DNA from: Mesorhizobium liriopis
Lineage (GTDB): Bacteria > Pseudomonadota > Alphaproteobacteria > Rhizobiales > Rhizobiaceae
DNA length: 64,000 bases
Assembly (NCBI RefSeq): GCF_024053505.1
Contig: NZ_JAMXQS010000005.1
Coordinates: 62,001-126,000, forward strand
Direction of reading: 5' to 3'
The notes beneath the pieces are model-generated. The model did no database searches and was not told where the DNA came from. It saw only the letters and a list, made by a program, of their open reading frames with translations. Shown in pieces: positions 27,173 to 34,744 of this stretch; the first letter of the stretch is position 1, and every line of letters starts with the position of its first letter. The position numbers and the translations under genes were made by a program.

Positions 27173-27300
27173 CTTCAACGCAGACTCTTCTAGCGATGCG
27201 CAACGGATGCGCCGTTCGCGGAAGGCAAATTACGAAGCTATTGGCCCCGAAACGGACGGGCGGGAGACCACCCCAGTTCCGTCGTCCAAACCTCCGCTTC

Positions 27301-27425
27301 TCAATGGCAGCTTTCGGGACAGCTTCAGGATAGTCGGAACGGCTGGAATGAGGCGCGAAGCGGAATGGCAGGAGTTGAGCGGGGAGCAGACTGTCTGGCT
27401 TTCGATACGAAGGGCAAAAGCTGCC
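27301..27425 (+). repeat. Interspersed repeat, copy at 27.3 kb
   Basis: Full copy: TCAATGGCAGCTTTCGGGAC, AGCTTCAGGATAGTCGGAAC, core GGCTGGAATGAGGCGCGAAG, CGGAATGGCAGGAG, and the 3' palindrome CAGACTGTCTG. It lies between the 3' ends of the AraC and DUF1488 genes. The palindrome differs from CGGACTGTCCG of the 33.9-kb copy by paired changes. Confidence 0.75.
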
Positions 27426-27470
27426 AGCTAGTGCGTAAATGCGGCCATGAACTAGGGCCTGCCCATACGG

Positions 27471-27737
27471 TCAGTCGAAATCAGCGGCGCGCAGCAGGTA
27501 GGTTGTTTGACGGTTGCTTTTGTAAACCTCCCGCGCAACGTCGTGAATCGCGCCCAAGGAGGCATCGAAGGCGGCAAGTGACTCAGCCTCGCCATTGAGC
27601 AGGCTTAGCCCTTTTGCCCGGAGAGCGCCGATCTCGATCGCAAAAGGCACCGACCGCATGCCATCATGTCCAATAAAGCGAACACGGCGATTTTCCGCAT
27701 CGTATGAGCGACTTGGGTTGAGGAAGCTGAGTGCCAT
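27471..27737 (-). CDS. DUF1488 family protein
   Basis: 88 residues from the ATG at 27737 (MALSFLNPSRSYDAENRRVR). The domain pattern FIGHDGMRSVPFAIEIGAL and a C-terminal 'YKSNRQTTYLLRAADF' match DUF1488, small proteins widespread in rhizobia with unknown function. The upstream 14-codon extension of the frame is discarded because the domain starts at MALSF. Confidence 0.85.
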   Translation of the reverse strand: MALSFLNPSRSYDAENRRVRFIGHDGMRSVPFAIEIGALRAKGLSLLNGEAESLAAFDASLGAIHDVAREVYKSNRQTTYLLRAADFD

Positions 27738-28206
27738 ATGAGAATTACCTTCCGGGTGAAGTGCCGGGCTGCGGATCACTCGCGTTCGTGCGGCGGAGCC
27801 TGGCAGCGCTAGGCGTGACTGCCGCCTACCTCATTGTCGAGAATGCGATGGGCAAGGCGCTCTACCCTTCCTCGTGGAATCAGGCCATCTGTCTTGGTAC
27901 ATCTGACGCTGTCAGCGAACACTTCCGGTGGTATCCGTACGCAAGGTTTACGCGGAAATGCTCTCAACGGGAGGTCTTTGAAAGAGCTCGACTGGATGAC
28001 CCCATGTGTAAAATTGGATCGCGGGTCCAGTTACCTCGTTAATCGCCTGCCGAAGGGACCGCTTCGTCCAATGACGCCTGAATCAATTCGCCGGAAAAGG
28101 AACGCACGGAACGCGTTGCGATGGTCATGGGCCCTTAATTCGAGCTGACTTCGCAGCGCGGCATGCATCACCATACCTGTCCGACGTTATCGTGCCAGCA
28201 GGTTGA
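27738..28206. other. Intergenic, no gene recognised
   Basis: Several short open frames exist but none looks like a protein. The 469-bp stretch lies between the start of the DUF1488 gene and the stop of the small membrane protein gene, both on the minus strand. Confidence 0.4.
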
Positions 28207-28371
28207 TTACTGCGTCCGTTCAATCTGCGTCCGGCTGCCGATCTGCGTTACATCATAAGTCTGGTAGACGAAGAGAGCACCAATGGCCGCAGCGGCCAAG
28301 CCGAAAAGAATGGCAATGTGCACGGGATTGTTGCGCGTCGGAACCGACGCGGATGGCGTAAGGTTGTCCAT
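28207..28371 (-). CDS. Small single-pass membrane protein, 54 aa
   Basis: ATG at 28371, stop TAA at 28207-28209. A polar N-terminus (MDNLTPSASVPTRNNP) is followed by one membrane helix (VHIAILFGLAAAAIGALFVY) and a polar tail. Such short proteins are common among rhizobial stress genes. An EcfG-type promoter (GGAAC-N18-TT) ends 62 bp upstream of the start on the same strand, which strongly supports that the gene is real and stress-induced. Confidence 0.65.
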   Translation of the reverse strand: MDNLTPSASVPTRNNPVHIAILFGLAAAAIGALFVYQTYDVTQIGSRTQIERTQ

Positions 28372-28432
28372 TATCGTGACTCGTTTCTATTTGGGGGCAA
28401 GAGCCAACAATTTCATGGCTGCCACCACTCTC

Positions 28433-28457
28433 AACATCGCGCCAAGTTTATTGTTCC
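28433..28457 (-). promoter_or_regulatory. EcfG (general stress sigma factor) type promoter
   Basis: On the minus strand: GGAAC at 28457-28453, 18 bp, then TT at 28434-28433 (context TGTT). This is the rhizobial RpoE2/EcfG pattern. It directs transcription to the 54-aa membrane protein gene. Confidence 0.55.
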
Positions 28458-28690
28458 ATAAATTTAAGCTCGTCCCGGCGGATGCGGCCACAACTGATAG
28501 TTATTTCCTCTACTTATTGCACCTACCCATGTGCTCTCAAATTACCAATACCTATCATTTATCATCTTCCTACAGTGAAGTTCGCGGATTTATTCGATAA
28601 TAAGGGTTTTATTTCAGCAATTAGGTATCGATGGCTTGTTAAAAACGTCTCTCATCCCCATGTTGTATTGCAGAAGCAAGCTTGAGAGAC

Positions 28691-28749
28691 CGCAGATCCT
28701 ATACTGCGGGAACTCCCGCTCAGCCTTCGGCTGAACGCTTCGCAGGAGT
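28691..28749 (+). promoter_or_regulatory. Structured 5' leader that may mask a Shine-Dalgarno site
   Basis: Three elements precede the gene at 28756: hairpin CGCAG/CTGCG (28691-28708), hairpin CAGC-CTTCGG-CTG with a UUCG-type loop (about 28720-28734), and ACTCC (28712-28716) complementary to the GGAGT Shine-Dalgarno (28745-28749). Pairing of the last two would close around the UUCG hairpin and hide the ribosome-binding site. Confidence 0.4.
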
Positions 28750-28755
28750 ACGACA

Positions 28756-29049
28756 ATGTTCGGATTTCAAGGTGGCGAGAGCCGCGAGACCGTGGCCCGC
28801 AAAAGGGGCTACATGACGGATGCGCGACAGCGCTGGTCCTTCATCACTCTTTACGACATGTCCACGATCAAGAACGAGGCCCAGCTGCAGCAGATGGTCA
28901 AAGTTCGTCTCGGTCTTTCAGAGGCTGATGCCTGGACAGATGTAAGAGACTGGATCAAGGGCAAGGATTTCACGTCCAATCCGCAGCCAAGCGCTTCTGA
29001 AAGTATCGGCCGCTGGGACAGCGAGGGCGGTGCGGCCGACAAGCCTTAG
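28756..29049 (+). CDS. Hypothetical protein, 97 aa
   Basis: Starts 6 bp after GGAGT. Unrecognised. Residues 35-75 (MSTIKNEAQLQQMVKVRLGL, SEADAWTDVRDWIKGKDF) look like a compact helical domain; the N-terminus and the Ser/Pro-rich C-terminus appear disordered. No membrane segment. The structured leader suggests post-transcriptional control. An internal start at the Met of MSTIK (residue 35) is possible. Confidence 0.6.
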   Translation: MFGFQGGESRETVARKRGYMTDARQRWSFITLYDMSTIKNEAQLQQMVKVRLGLSEADAWTDVRDWIKGKDFTSNPQPSASESIGRWDSEGGAADKP

Positions 29050-29141
29050 CGATTACAACCTGCCAAATTTTACCGTTATCTTGAATGCATGCACAGACGT
29101 GGCCGCCACAGCTGCCGCAGGAATAACGATTGGAGACCGCC

Positions 29142-29252
29142 GTGAAGCTCCATATTCCAGCATCTCTTTACCTATATGACTACCGTTCGTTACTCGCCAA
29201 AGTGGCTTTCGCGGCAGCCGTCACGGTCATCTTGCTCTCCCTCTTTGTGTGA
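29142..29252 (+). CDS. Tiny membrane protein, 36 aa
   Basis: GTG start at 29142 with GGAG 6 bp upstream; the product is VKLHIPASLYLYDYRSLLAK followed by one hydrophobic helix (VAFAAAVTVILLSLFV) to the stop. Too short for family assignment; supported only by the ribosome-binding site and the clean amphipathic/hydrophobic pattern. Confidence 0.4.
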   Translation: MKLHIPASLYLYDYRSLLAKVAFAAAVTVILLSLFV

Positions 29253-29669
29253 AGCGGTCAGTCGCGCCGCCCTAGTAGCTGTGCGACGGTCATTCCAGCG
29301 CATTGGTTTATCGTGCGGAAACCTTCCAACCTCGGAACGTTGACCTTTCACCTACGACTACATGGCCTCACATCACCAACCCGAACTAGGCAATCTTGGA
29401 CCATCCCTATAATCACCCAAATGAAAAAGGTGTGTCGGATGTCGCCGATGTCCTTCCCTTGGTCGGTGAACGCATGTTCCGCTCGGAGCACCGCTTTCCT
29501 CGCGCTGCTGGACGTGGTGCTTCGCTCATTTTAAGGCTACTGCTGTCGAGTGGGTGGGAAATGCCCGTGCAAGTTGGCGGCAGCATCTCATAGGCCGTAA
29601 CTTGGTCGGCGCTGCAGCCAAGCAACTTGCCCAAGCGGCATTAGAACTGCTGCAAGGCTTGGCTCAGAC
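29253..29669. other. Intergenic, no gene recognised
   Basis: About 420 bp between the tiny membrane protein and the IS5-family element. Open frames on both strands lack protein-like composition. No repeat copy or hairpin was noticed. Confidence 0.4.
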
Positions 29670-29671
29670 TA

Positions 29672-30558
29672 GGTAGGGGACTCACCCAAGCCATTGAGTG
29701 ACCGTCGCGATTAGAGCGATGGCGGCGAGATAGTTGATGGCGAGGCGATCGTATCGGGTTGCGATGCGCTTCCAGTTCTTGTGCCTGCCGAACATGCGCT
29801 CGATGATGTTGCGCCGGCGGTAGGCTGTGCGGTTCAACGGGTAGATGACATCGCGTGCGGCTCGCCCGGGAATGACGGGCTCGATCTCCCGTTCGACGAG
29901 CCAGTTTCGCAGACGGTCGGCGTCATAGGCCTTATCGGCGATGAGGCGCTGGGTCGGCGTCATGGCCTGCAGAAGCGGCAGCGCCATGGTGATGTCGGCG
30001 ATGTTGCCAGGCGTCAGGGCGATGGCGACGATCCGGCCACAAGCGTCGGCCAGGCAATGGATTTTCGTTGTTCGGCCACCACGCGAGACGCAGCCGCATG
30101 GCTGAACTCCCCGTTCTCCGGGAAGGACATCCACTGGATATCTTTCTGATCCTTCGAACTCCGCCTGAAGCCGAGCGATGAGTCTTCACATGGGTGCTGT
30201 CGAGGCAAAGCTCGTCCGGAACGGCACCAGCCGTTGCGACCTTGGCGAAGATGCGTTGCCAGACGCCGCGCCGTGCCCAGCGGATAGAGCGATTGTGAGA
30301 CGCGTCTTGGCCGGCCTGTACTGAGGCGGCACATCAGACCTGCGCCCGCCGGTCTTCAGAATATGCAGAATGCCCGAGATCACTGGCCGGTCATCGACAC
30401 GCGGCTTGCCTGGCTGGTTCTTCGGCAGATGCGGCTCCAACACCGCCTAAGCCTCGTCCGACAGCCAGAACAGATCACGCATGGTCGCCTTTCATCCAAG
30501 GACCCAATGCCAGACGGAAACAGCCAATCAGGGCGATATGTTGGATGGGCCCCCTACC
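29672..30558 (-). mobile_element. IS5-family insertion sequence (IS427-like), defective
   Basis: 887 bp with inverted ends GGTAGGGG at the left (29672) and its complement CCCCTACC at the right (ending 30558), each flanked by TA (29670-29671 and 30559-30560), an apparent 2-bp target duplication. It carries a disrupted DDE transposase on the minus strand. Ends beginning with GG and a TA duplication fit the IS427 subgroup. Confidence 0.75.
29682..30482 (-). pseudogene. IS5-family transposase, interrupted
   Basis: The start at 30482 reads MRDLFWLSDEA-stop-AVLEPHLPKN, so codon 12 is a TAG. Then PGKPRVDDRPVISGILHILK continues until a frameshift near 30310. The C-terminal half resumes in the frame at 29682-30134 (GRTTKIHCLADACGRIVAIA, 'LIADKAYDADRLRNWL', 'YRRRNIIERMFGRHKNWKRI'). 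Domains of a typical IS5 DDE transposase are thus all recognisable but not in one frame. Confidence 0.8.
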
Positions 30559-30560
30559 TA

Positions 30561-31027
30561 ACAACGCTGAGGCAAGCAGGCGCTTGCTTTTAATAGAGCG
30601 TAGCGGCTCTGTACGCTAACGTACAAATCGGAAGCCCGCCCAGCTTTGGGGTAGACGGGGAGTGCTGGACCGGCCCACCATTGAAGTTGTTATCGATAGA
30701 CCAATGGCCTCAGGGGCAAGGCGGCAGGCATGACGCGCCCATGTGGCTCAGCCACGCCACCGACAGCAGAAAGCCCGCCTGAAGCGGATCAGGCGGGCTT
30801 GGAGCTCGGAAACGATATTCTTGCAGGGAGCACTGCTCCCGAGGATAACGCAACGTCAGTTCAGGCATGGGGTTCCAATCGTCGTTATGGCCACGAGAAG
30901 GGACGTCAGAACGGAGAATCCTTCAGAACCTTGCAAGTGGCCAAACCACGCCACGAGCGCTATGCCGTTTGCGAGGCCAGCAGTTCGTTCCGTTACACCA
31001 ATCCCAATGCTCCACAAATACACGGCG
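30561..31027. other. Intergenic, no gene recognised
   Basis: Contains two back-to-back palindromes next to the IS element (AGAGCGTAGCGGCTCT and GTACGCTAACGTAC, about 30595-30625). A plus-strand frame at 30730-31083 is not protein-like. Confidence 0.4.
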
Positions 31028-31258
31028 TCAGAACCGGTAGTGAGACTGATCAACCGTCATGCCGGCCAATCGGATTGCATTAACGAAGCTCGCACGTGCC
31101 TGTTTGTTCGCAAGATGCCCGGGATTGGCTAGATGACAGTAGGTCATAGCATCTAGCCACTCGTCGGTCGCATTCAATGGCCAATGGGCAACTAGGAAAT
31201 TCCAGGCTTCGTCGGCGTTGTTGATAAGGCAAACGTTGCTGGGCGCCGTAGAGAACAC
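31028..31258 (-). CDS. DUF982 family protein (GTG start or 5'-damaged)
   Basis: 76 residues from a GTG at 31258. Contains the DUF982 pattern: NADEAWNFLVAHWPLNATDE, 'CHLANPGHLANKQARASFVNAIRLAGM'. DUF982 proteins are small, of unknown function, and almost confined to Hyphomicrobiales. Eight more family-like residues (TSFEVPLV) precede the GTG in frame, and an ATG lies at 31291, but codon 3 after that ATG is TAG. So either the GTG is used, or a nonsense mutation has truncated the N-terminus. A second DUF982 gene follows upstream. Confidence 0.7.
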   Translation of the reverse strand: MFSTAPSNVCLINNADEAWNFLVAHWPLNATDEWLDAMTYCHLANPGHLANKQARASFVNAIRLAGMTVDQSHYRF

Positions 31259-31343
31259 GACGAGCGGAACTTCAAAAGATGTCTAGGACATGGATCACCA
31301 TGCGCTGCAATTGAGGCCGCAATAAGTGCGATCAAGAACGCTG

Positions 31344-31607
31344 CTAGATTGCGACCAATTTCGCATCCACCGACATACCTGCTTGGCGAACGGCGGCAAC
31401 GAAGGTGGAGCGTGCTGCTGTCACCGTGCCTCGGCCCAATTCAGCAATCCGGCAGGACTCGAGCGCAGCTTTCCAATGACGATTGTCCTCTAGCTTCGCC
31501 CGCATGAACAGAAATGCAAACGCTTCCGCCACCGTCGAAACGAGAACCACTTCACGTGGACGTCTGGCGAAGATCACGAGTGGAATACGGAAAGAGAGGT
31601 TGTCCAT
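31344..31607 (-). CDS. DUF982 family protein
   Basis: 87 residues. The N-terminus MDNLSFRIPLVIFARRPREV corresponds to the start that the neighbouring copy has lost. The rest ('VAEAFAFLFMRA', 'ARSTFVAAVRQAGMSVD') fits DUF982. It lies 53 bp upstream of the damaged ATG of the neighbour, as a tandem diverged pair. Function unknown. Confidence 0.78.
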   Translation of the reverse strand: MDNLSFRIPLVIFARRPREVVLVSTVAEAFAFLFMRAKLEDNRHWKAALESCRIAELGRGTVTAARSTFVAAVRQAGMSVDAKLVAI

Positions 31608-32117
31608 GTATCACCCTGCGCCCTTTCCAGCTTGAAAGATAGTGCGATGCACAAATCGGCCGAGATGGGTTAGTAACAGCTACCAGCCCCGCATTGAATT
31701 CCACCTCGAGCTCAGCTTACGCAAAGCGAACCTGTGCTCAGGGCTCGCGGCTGCTCGTTTGAAGGAAGCACCGCGACGGGTGTGGAACGCGCACCTTTAT
31801 AGAATACAACATTGCGCACATTGCAGCATCGCATTCAGCTGATACGGCTTAGATCCAAACAATTGTTGGGATTGGCTAGGCAGCCAGTGTATGATCCACT
31901 CTCAGTGCTGGCTGCTCCCTGCAAGCTGTGGCCGGCGGACAACCCGGCGCCGTACCTATCAACCCCCGAGGCAGGCGCCGGGCCTGTTGTCCCGAGACGT
32001 GAAGAGCTTCAGACCGGACCACCCCTCTTCCTATCCGGAGCCCTTTTTACGGTGAAGCATAAGGACGACACCGCGTTCGCATATTGTTCCCATACCAATT
32101 GATAAGCAGTCGGACGT
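31608..32117. other. Intergenic, no gene recognised
   Basis: About 510 bp. Two plus-strand open frames (from 31642 and 31812) have unlikely composition and no ribosome-binding site. Nothing else can be supported. Confidence 0.4.
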
Positions 32118-32334
32118 TTACCCATCGTAGCCTTCCGGTTCTGGGTCTACCTTCGTCGGCAATTTCAGCCCTTTGTCCACCTTCGGCCAAACGTTGAGCG
32201 GCACGCGCTTCAACACTATCTCGCTGCGCATGGCTGTCAGCATGACGAGAGGATCAGTTCTCGCCGACCTTCCAACTGCGCGCAAAGATCAACGTCATGT
32301 TCGGACCAAGCGGGATCTCCCGGATGTCGAGCAT
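32118..32334 (-). pseudogene. Small hypothetical protein gene with a frameshift
   Basis: An ATG at 32334 opens MLDIREIPLGPNMTLIFARS and stops after residue 26. Shifting by one base restores a coding-like frame, DPLVMLTAMRSEIVLKRVPL and NVWPKVDKGLKLPTKVDPEP, to a TAA at 32118. The proline/lysine-rich second part is too ordered to be chance. Family unknown. Could also be two overlapping very small genes. Confidence 0.4.
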
Positions 32335-32404
32335 GCGTGACCTTTAATTTGCTATCGTCGCGCTCAGGTGCTCAGGTGTGTCAAATGGTAAGCGGAGGAT
32401 CAGC

Positions 32405-32614
32405 ATGAGCGACCTATGGGCCTACCAACGCGATGCCCTACAGCGAGAGATCATTTGCACGCGCAAGGATATTGAAGACATGCAAAGGGGCAGGCTTCGA
32501 ATCACTCGTAGCCAGGGCGAAGCACCTGCCTGGGAAGACGATACGGGCAACTGGTTACGGCGTTCTGAGAACCGTTTGGAGGCCCTCATCTCCGTTATGC
32601 AGCGTTTCGACTGA
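32405..32614 (+). CDS. Hypothetical protein, 69 aa
   Basis: Start at 32405 supported by GGAGG 6 bp upstream; a further ATG 27 bp earlier lacks this. The product (MSDLWAYQRDALQREIICTR...) is highly charged and probably all-helical, with a Trp-rich middle (APAWEDDTGNWLRR). No membrane segment, no known family. First of five tiny genes on the same strand. Confidence 0.6.
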   Translation: MSDLWAYQRDALQREIICTRKDIEDMQRGRLRITRSQGEAPAWEDDTGNWLRRSENRLEALISVMQRFD

Positions 32615-32728
32615 TACACCATCGGCCGATGTCACGTGCATCTCGGTCATATCCCGTATATGCTTCACCCGGCAGCGCGATGCTGAGCCGACTTCGGCTC
32701 AGGTCCAAGTCTGCCCGAAGGATCACCC

Positions 32729-32980
32729 ATGAGCTATGCAAGCCGCAAGGACCTTGTGCTGCACAAGCCCTACACCCTGCCACGTACCGGGCAGGAGCTT
32801 CCTGCCGGGTCCTATGTCGTAAACTCCGAACCTCGGTTTCTTTCGTCGATGGGCCAAACATCATCGCACAGCGTCAATTACCTTGAGATCCCCTATGGTG
32901 CACTGGGACCTGATCACGTCGGTGGCACGATACTGATGAGCGACGATGAACTGCATCAGGCTCGGGCAGGAATAGCATAG
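32729..32980 (+). CDS. Hypothetical protein, 83 aa
   Basis: Begins 8 bp after AAGGATC. Residues 5-35 (SRKDLVLHKPYTLPRTGQEL then PAGSYVV) suggest a small beta-rich domain, and the C-terminus is a short helix (DDELHQARAGI). No family recognised. A small hairpin TGAGCC/GGCTCA (32684-32701) lies in the leader, similar in type to the one before the gene at 28756. Confidence 0.6.
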   Translation: MSYASRKDLVLHKPYTLPRTGQELPAGSYVVNSEPRFLSSMGQTSSHSVNYLEIPYGALGPDHVGGTILMSDDELHQARAGIA

Positions 32981-33010
32981 CGGGTTCGCTAAGCTAAGGG
33001 ACAAGGTAGG

Positions 33011-33178
33011 ATGCCGAAGGCGAGAGGCAGGAGCCCGCTGGATAAAGAGCGGGCAAAAACGGACGCGCTTTTAAGAAGGGTGGGTTACACGGCGTTGAAA
33101 GATGCCGGCATCAAATCAAAGCGTCCCGACCTCCCCGATCTGAAGATTGAAAAGCGAGACACACATAAGACACGCTGA
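33011..33178 (+). CDS. Hypothetical basic protein, 55 aa
   Basis: ATG at 33011, TGA at 33176-33178, preceded by AAGGTAGG. The product (MPKARGRSPLDKERAKTDAL, 'RVGYTALKDAGIKSKRPDLP') is strongly basic with a short amphipathic helix. Possibly nucleic-acid binding, which is only inference. Lies 30 bp after the previous gene. Confidence 0.45.
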   Translation: MPKARGRSPLDKERAKTDALLRRVGYTALKDAGIKSKRPDLPDLKIEKRDTHKTR

Positions 33179-33195
33179 GAGCGGTATACTGGTCA

Positions 33196-33339
33196 ATGAA
33201 CCATACCCGTACAATCATCCTGGCGTTTCTATCATTCGTCGTTGTTGCTTTCTTCTTTGTATCCGTATGGGGGTTTTCCCGCGTCGGTGCGATTAGGAAC
33301 AGCGCTGACGCCGAAGCCTCCGAAACGGAGGCTAACTGA
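33196..33339 (+). CDS. Small membrane protein, 47 aa
   Basis: ATG at 33196, stop at 33337-33339. N-terminal membrane helix TIILAFLSFVVVAFFFVSVW, then a polar tail rich in Ala/Glu. Its stop overlaps the start of the next small membrane protein (TGATG), so the two are translationally coupled and may form a complex. Confidence 0.6.
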   Translation: MNHTRTIILAFLSFVVVAFFFVSVWGFSRVGAIRNSADAEASETEAN

Positions 33340-33539
33340 TGCCCCTCTTGCCCCGGCTTGATAAGTGGAACAACGGCACGCCGGAACTGGAAGCCAAACG
33401 ACGTCCTTATGTGACCGTCGCGCTGCTGTTGAAGATCGGTCTCTGCGTGGTAGCCGGCTGGGTAGCTTACCACCAGTTTTCCAGAGTGGCCTTCGATGCT
33501 CCGTCCACCCATTCGAATGTGCCGGCAGTCATCCACTAG
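33339..33539 (+). CDS. Small membrane protein, 66 aa
   Basis: MPLLPRLDKWNNGTPELEAK, then one membrane helix (VTVALLLKIGLCVVAGWVAY) and a short outside/periplasmic tail. Overlaps the preceding gene by 1 bp. No family recognised. The pair resembles two-gene small membrane modules whose products act together. Confidence 0.6.
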   Translation: MPLLPRLDKWNNGTPELEAKRRPYVTVALLLKIGLCVVAGWVAYHQFSRVAFDAPSTHSNVPAVIH

Positions 33540-33734
33540 GCTTACGCGGCTCTCGTCGCTGGTTACAGACCGAAGCGAGGATTTCCACATAATTGGCCCA
33601 GCGGCTTTCCGCGGTATTCGCGAGTAGCATTCATCTGCAACAGTATAGCCAGCGCAGCATGCAAATTTGTGCTTTGCACCAATCGCTATCGGCTTAGACT
33701 CTGTGCGTCGGCCATCTTTTCCTCCCAGGTGAGT
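33540..33734. other. Intergenic, probable promoter region of the sRNA
   Basis: No gene seen. A possible sigma-70-like -10 (TAGACT near 33693) and a TCCTCCC stretch at 33719-33725 precede the structured RNA. Confidence 0.3.
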
Positions 33735-33822
33735 TGCCGATAACTAATGCGGTGTATCCTCCTCCTGCGCCGTATCCCCAGTAGAAGCCCGCTGAACCTC
33801 CTCCACAGCGGGCTTTTCTTTT
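33735..33822 (+). ncRNA. Candidate anti-Shine-Dalgarno sRNA (cuckoo/ar14-like)
   Basis: Two consecutive hairpins each expose a CCTCCTCC sequence in the loop. The first has stem ATGCGGTG (33747-33754) and CGCCGTAT (33768-33775) with two G-U pairs and loop TATCCTCCTCCTG. The second is AAGCCCGCTG/CAGCGGGCTT with loop AACCTCCTCCA, followed by TTCTTTT. This architecture is known from alphaproteobacterial trans-acting sRNAs (cuckoo/ar14 family) that pair with ribosome-binding sites. No ORF overlaps it. The 5' end is uncertain and may lie nearer 33700. Confidence 0.6.
33785..33822 (+). terminator. Rho-independent terminator of the sRNA
   Basis: Perfect 10-bp stem AAGCCCGCTG / CAGCGGGCTT followed by TTCTTTT. 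Confidence 0.8.
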
Positions 33823-33900
33823 CCACGTTGTTGGGTGGCATCCTCAATGCGGCAGTTCAGTTCATTAGTTCCACCCTGCTTCTTTATTCCTACCGACCCC

Positions 33901-34035
33901 AGCAATGACAGTTTTCGAGACATTTTTAAATCAGCCGGAGTGGCTGGAATGAGGCGCAGAGTGGAACGGCAGGAACTGGGCCGAAAGCGGACTGTCCGAT
34001 TTCAGACGACCGTCGAGCGAATGCTGACGTTCGTC
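33901..34035 (+). repeat. Interspersed repeat, copy at 33.9 kb
   Basis: AGCAATGACAGTTTTCGAGA, core TGGCTGGAATGAGGCGCAGA, GTGGAACGGCAGGAACTGGG, and the perfect 3' palindrome CGGACTGTCCG. Lies between the sRNA terminator and the 3' end of the Lrp gene. Confidence 0.75.
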
Positions 34036-34171
34036 TAACGATCCTTTCCAAGACGTTCGTCCTTCCCTCACTCCACTCCGATATGAGGCTCGCTGTTCGA
34101 GACCATTTGAATATCACATAGCAGCCCTGATCCTAATGATGCCTGCTCTGAAACCGCTTCTGAGGCGCGCT

Positions 34172-34618
34172 TCAGTCTAGTGGCAGCATGCGGCGTCGTA
34201 CTGGTTGTGACTTTACGATTGCCGTATGCGTTTCCGCCTTGTCGGCGATACGATCCAAGATCTCATCGAGCTGATCAATGCTACGCAAGTGCATCCGCGC
34301 GAAGAAGCAGTCCTCGCCTGTGACCTTGTCGCATTCGACCACCTGCGGAATTTCCTCAATCAGCCGTTGCACGGCGTGCAGCTTGCCCGGTAGCGGGCGG
34401 ATGCGGACCATAGCTTGAAGCGTGTAGCCAAGCGCCTGAGGGTCAATGTCCAGCGAGAAGGTTCGGAGAATGCCGCGCTCCTCAAGACGCTTTAGCCGCT
34501 CTGAGGTGCTGGGCGACGACAGGCCGGCGCGCATGGCCAGTTCCTTCAAGGACAAACGTGCGTCGTCAGCGAGCGCACGGAGAATGCGGCGGTCATTCTC
34601 GTCGAGCAGAGCAGTCAT
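34172..34618 (-). CDS. Lrp/AsnC family transcriptional regulator
   Basis: 148 residues, full length. Winged HTH LLDENDRRILRALADDARLS with ELAMRAGLSSPSTSERLKRL, then the RAM domain ('VRIRPLPGKLHAVQRLI', 'CDKVTGEDCFFARMHLRS'). Divergent from an EamA transporter gene 126 bp away, the usual arrangement for Lrp-type control of amino acid or metabolite exporters. Confidence 0.92.
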   Translation of the reverse strand: MTALLDENDRRILRALADDARLSLKELAMRAGLSSPSTSERLKRLEERGILRTFSLDIDPQALGYTLQAMVRIRPLPGKLHAVQRLIEEIPQVVECDKVTGEDCFFARMHLRSIDQLDEILDRIADKAETHTAIVKSQPVRRRMLPLD

Positions 34619-34744
34619 GATGAGGCAACACTCCCGTTTTACCTGAGATTAACAGGGCGAGGCAGCGCTACGCCTCATATCTCATATAGAACACCTGCAC
34701 CTGTCCCGGCACAATAGCAGCGCAACCTCAACGGACACCCTCCA

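Noticed and set aside
27731-28042. 103-codon plus-strand open frame
   Set aside because: No ribosome-binding site, mixed composition, overlaps the start of the DUF1488 gene antisense.
30730-31083. 117-codon plus-strand open frame
   Set aside because: Overlaps the DUF982 gene antisense and lacks any protein-like pattern.
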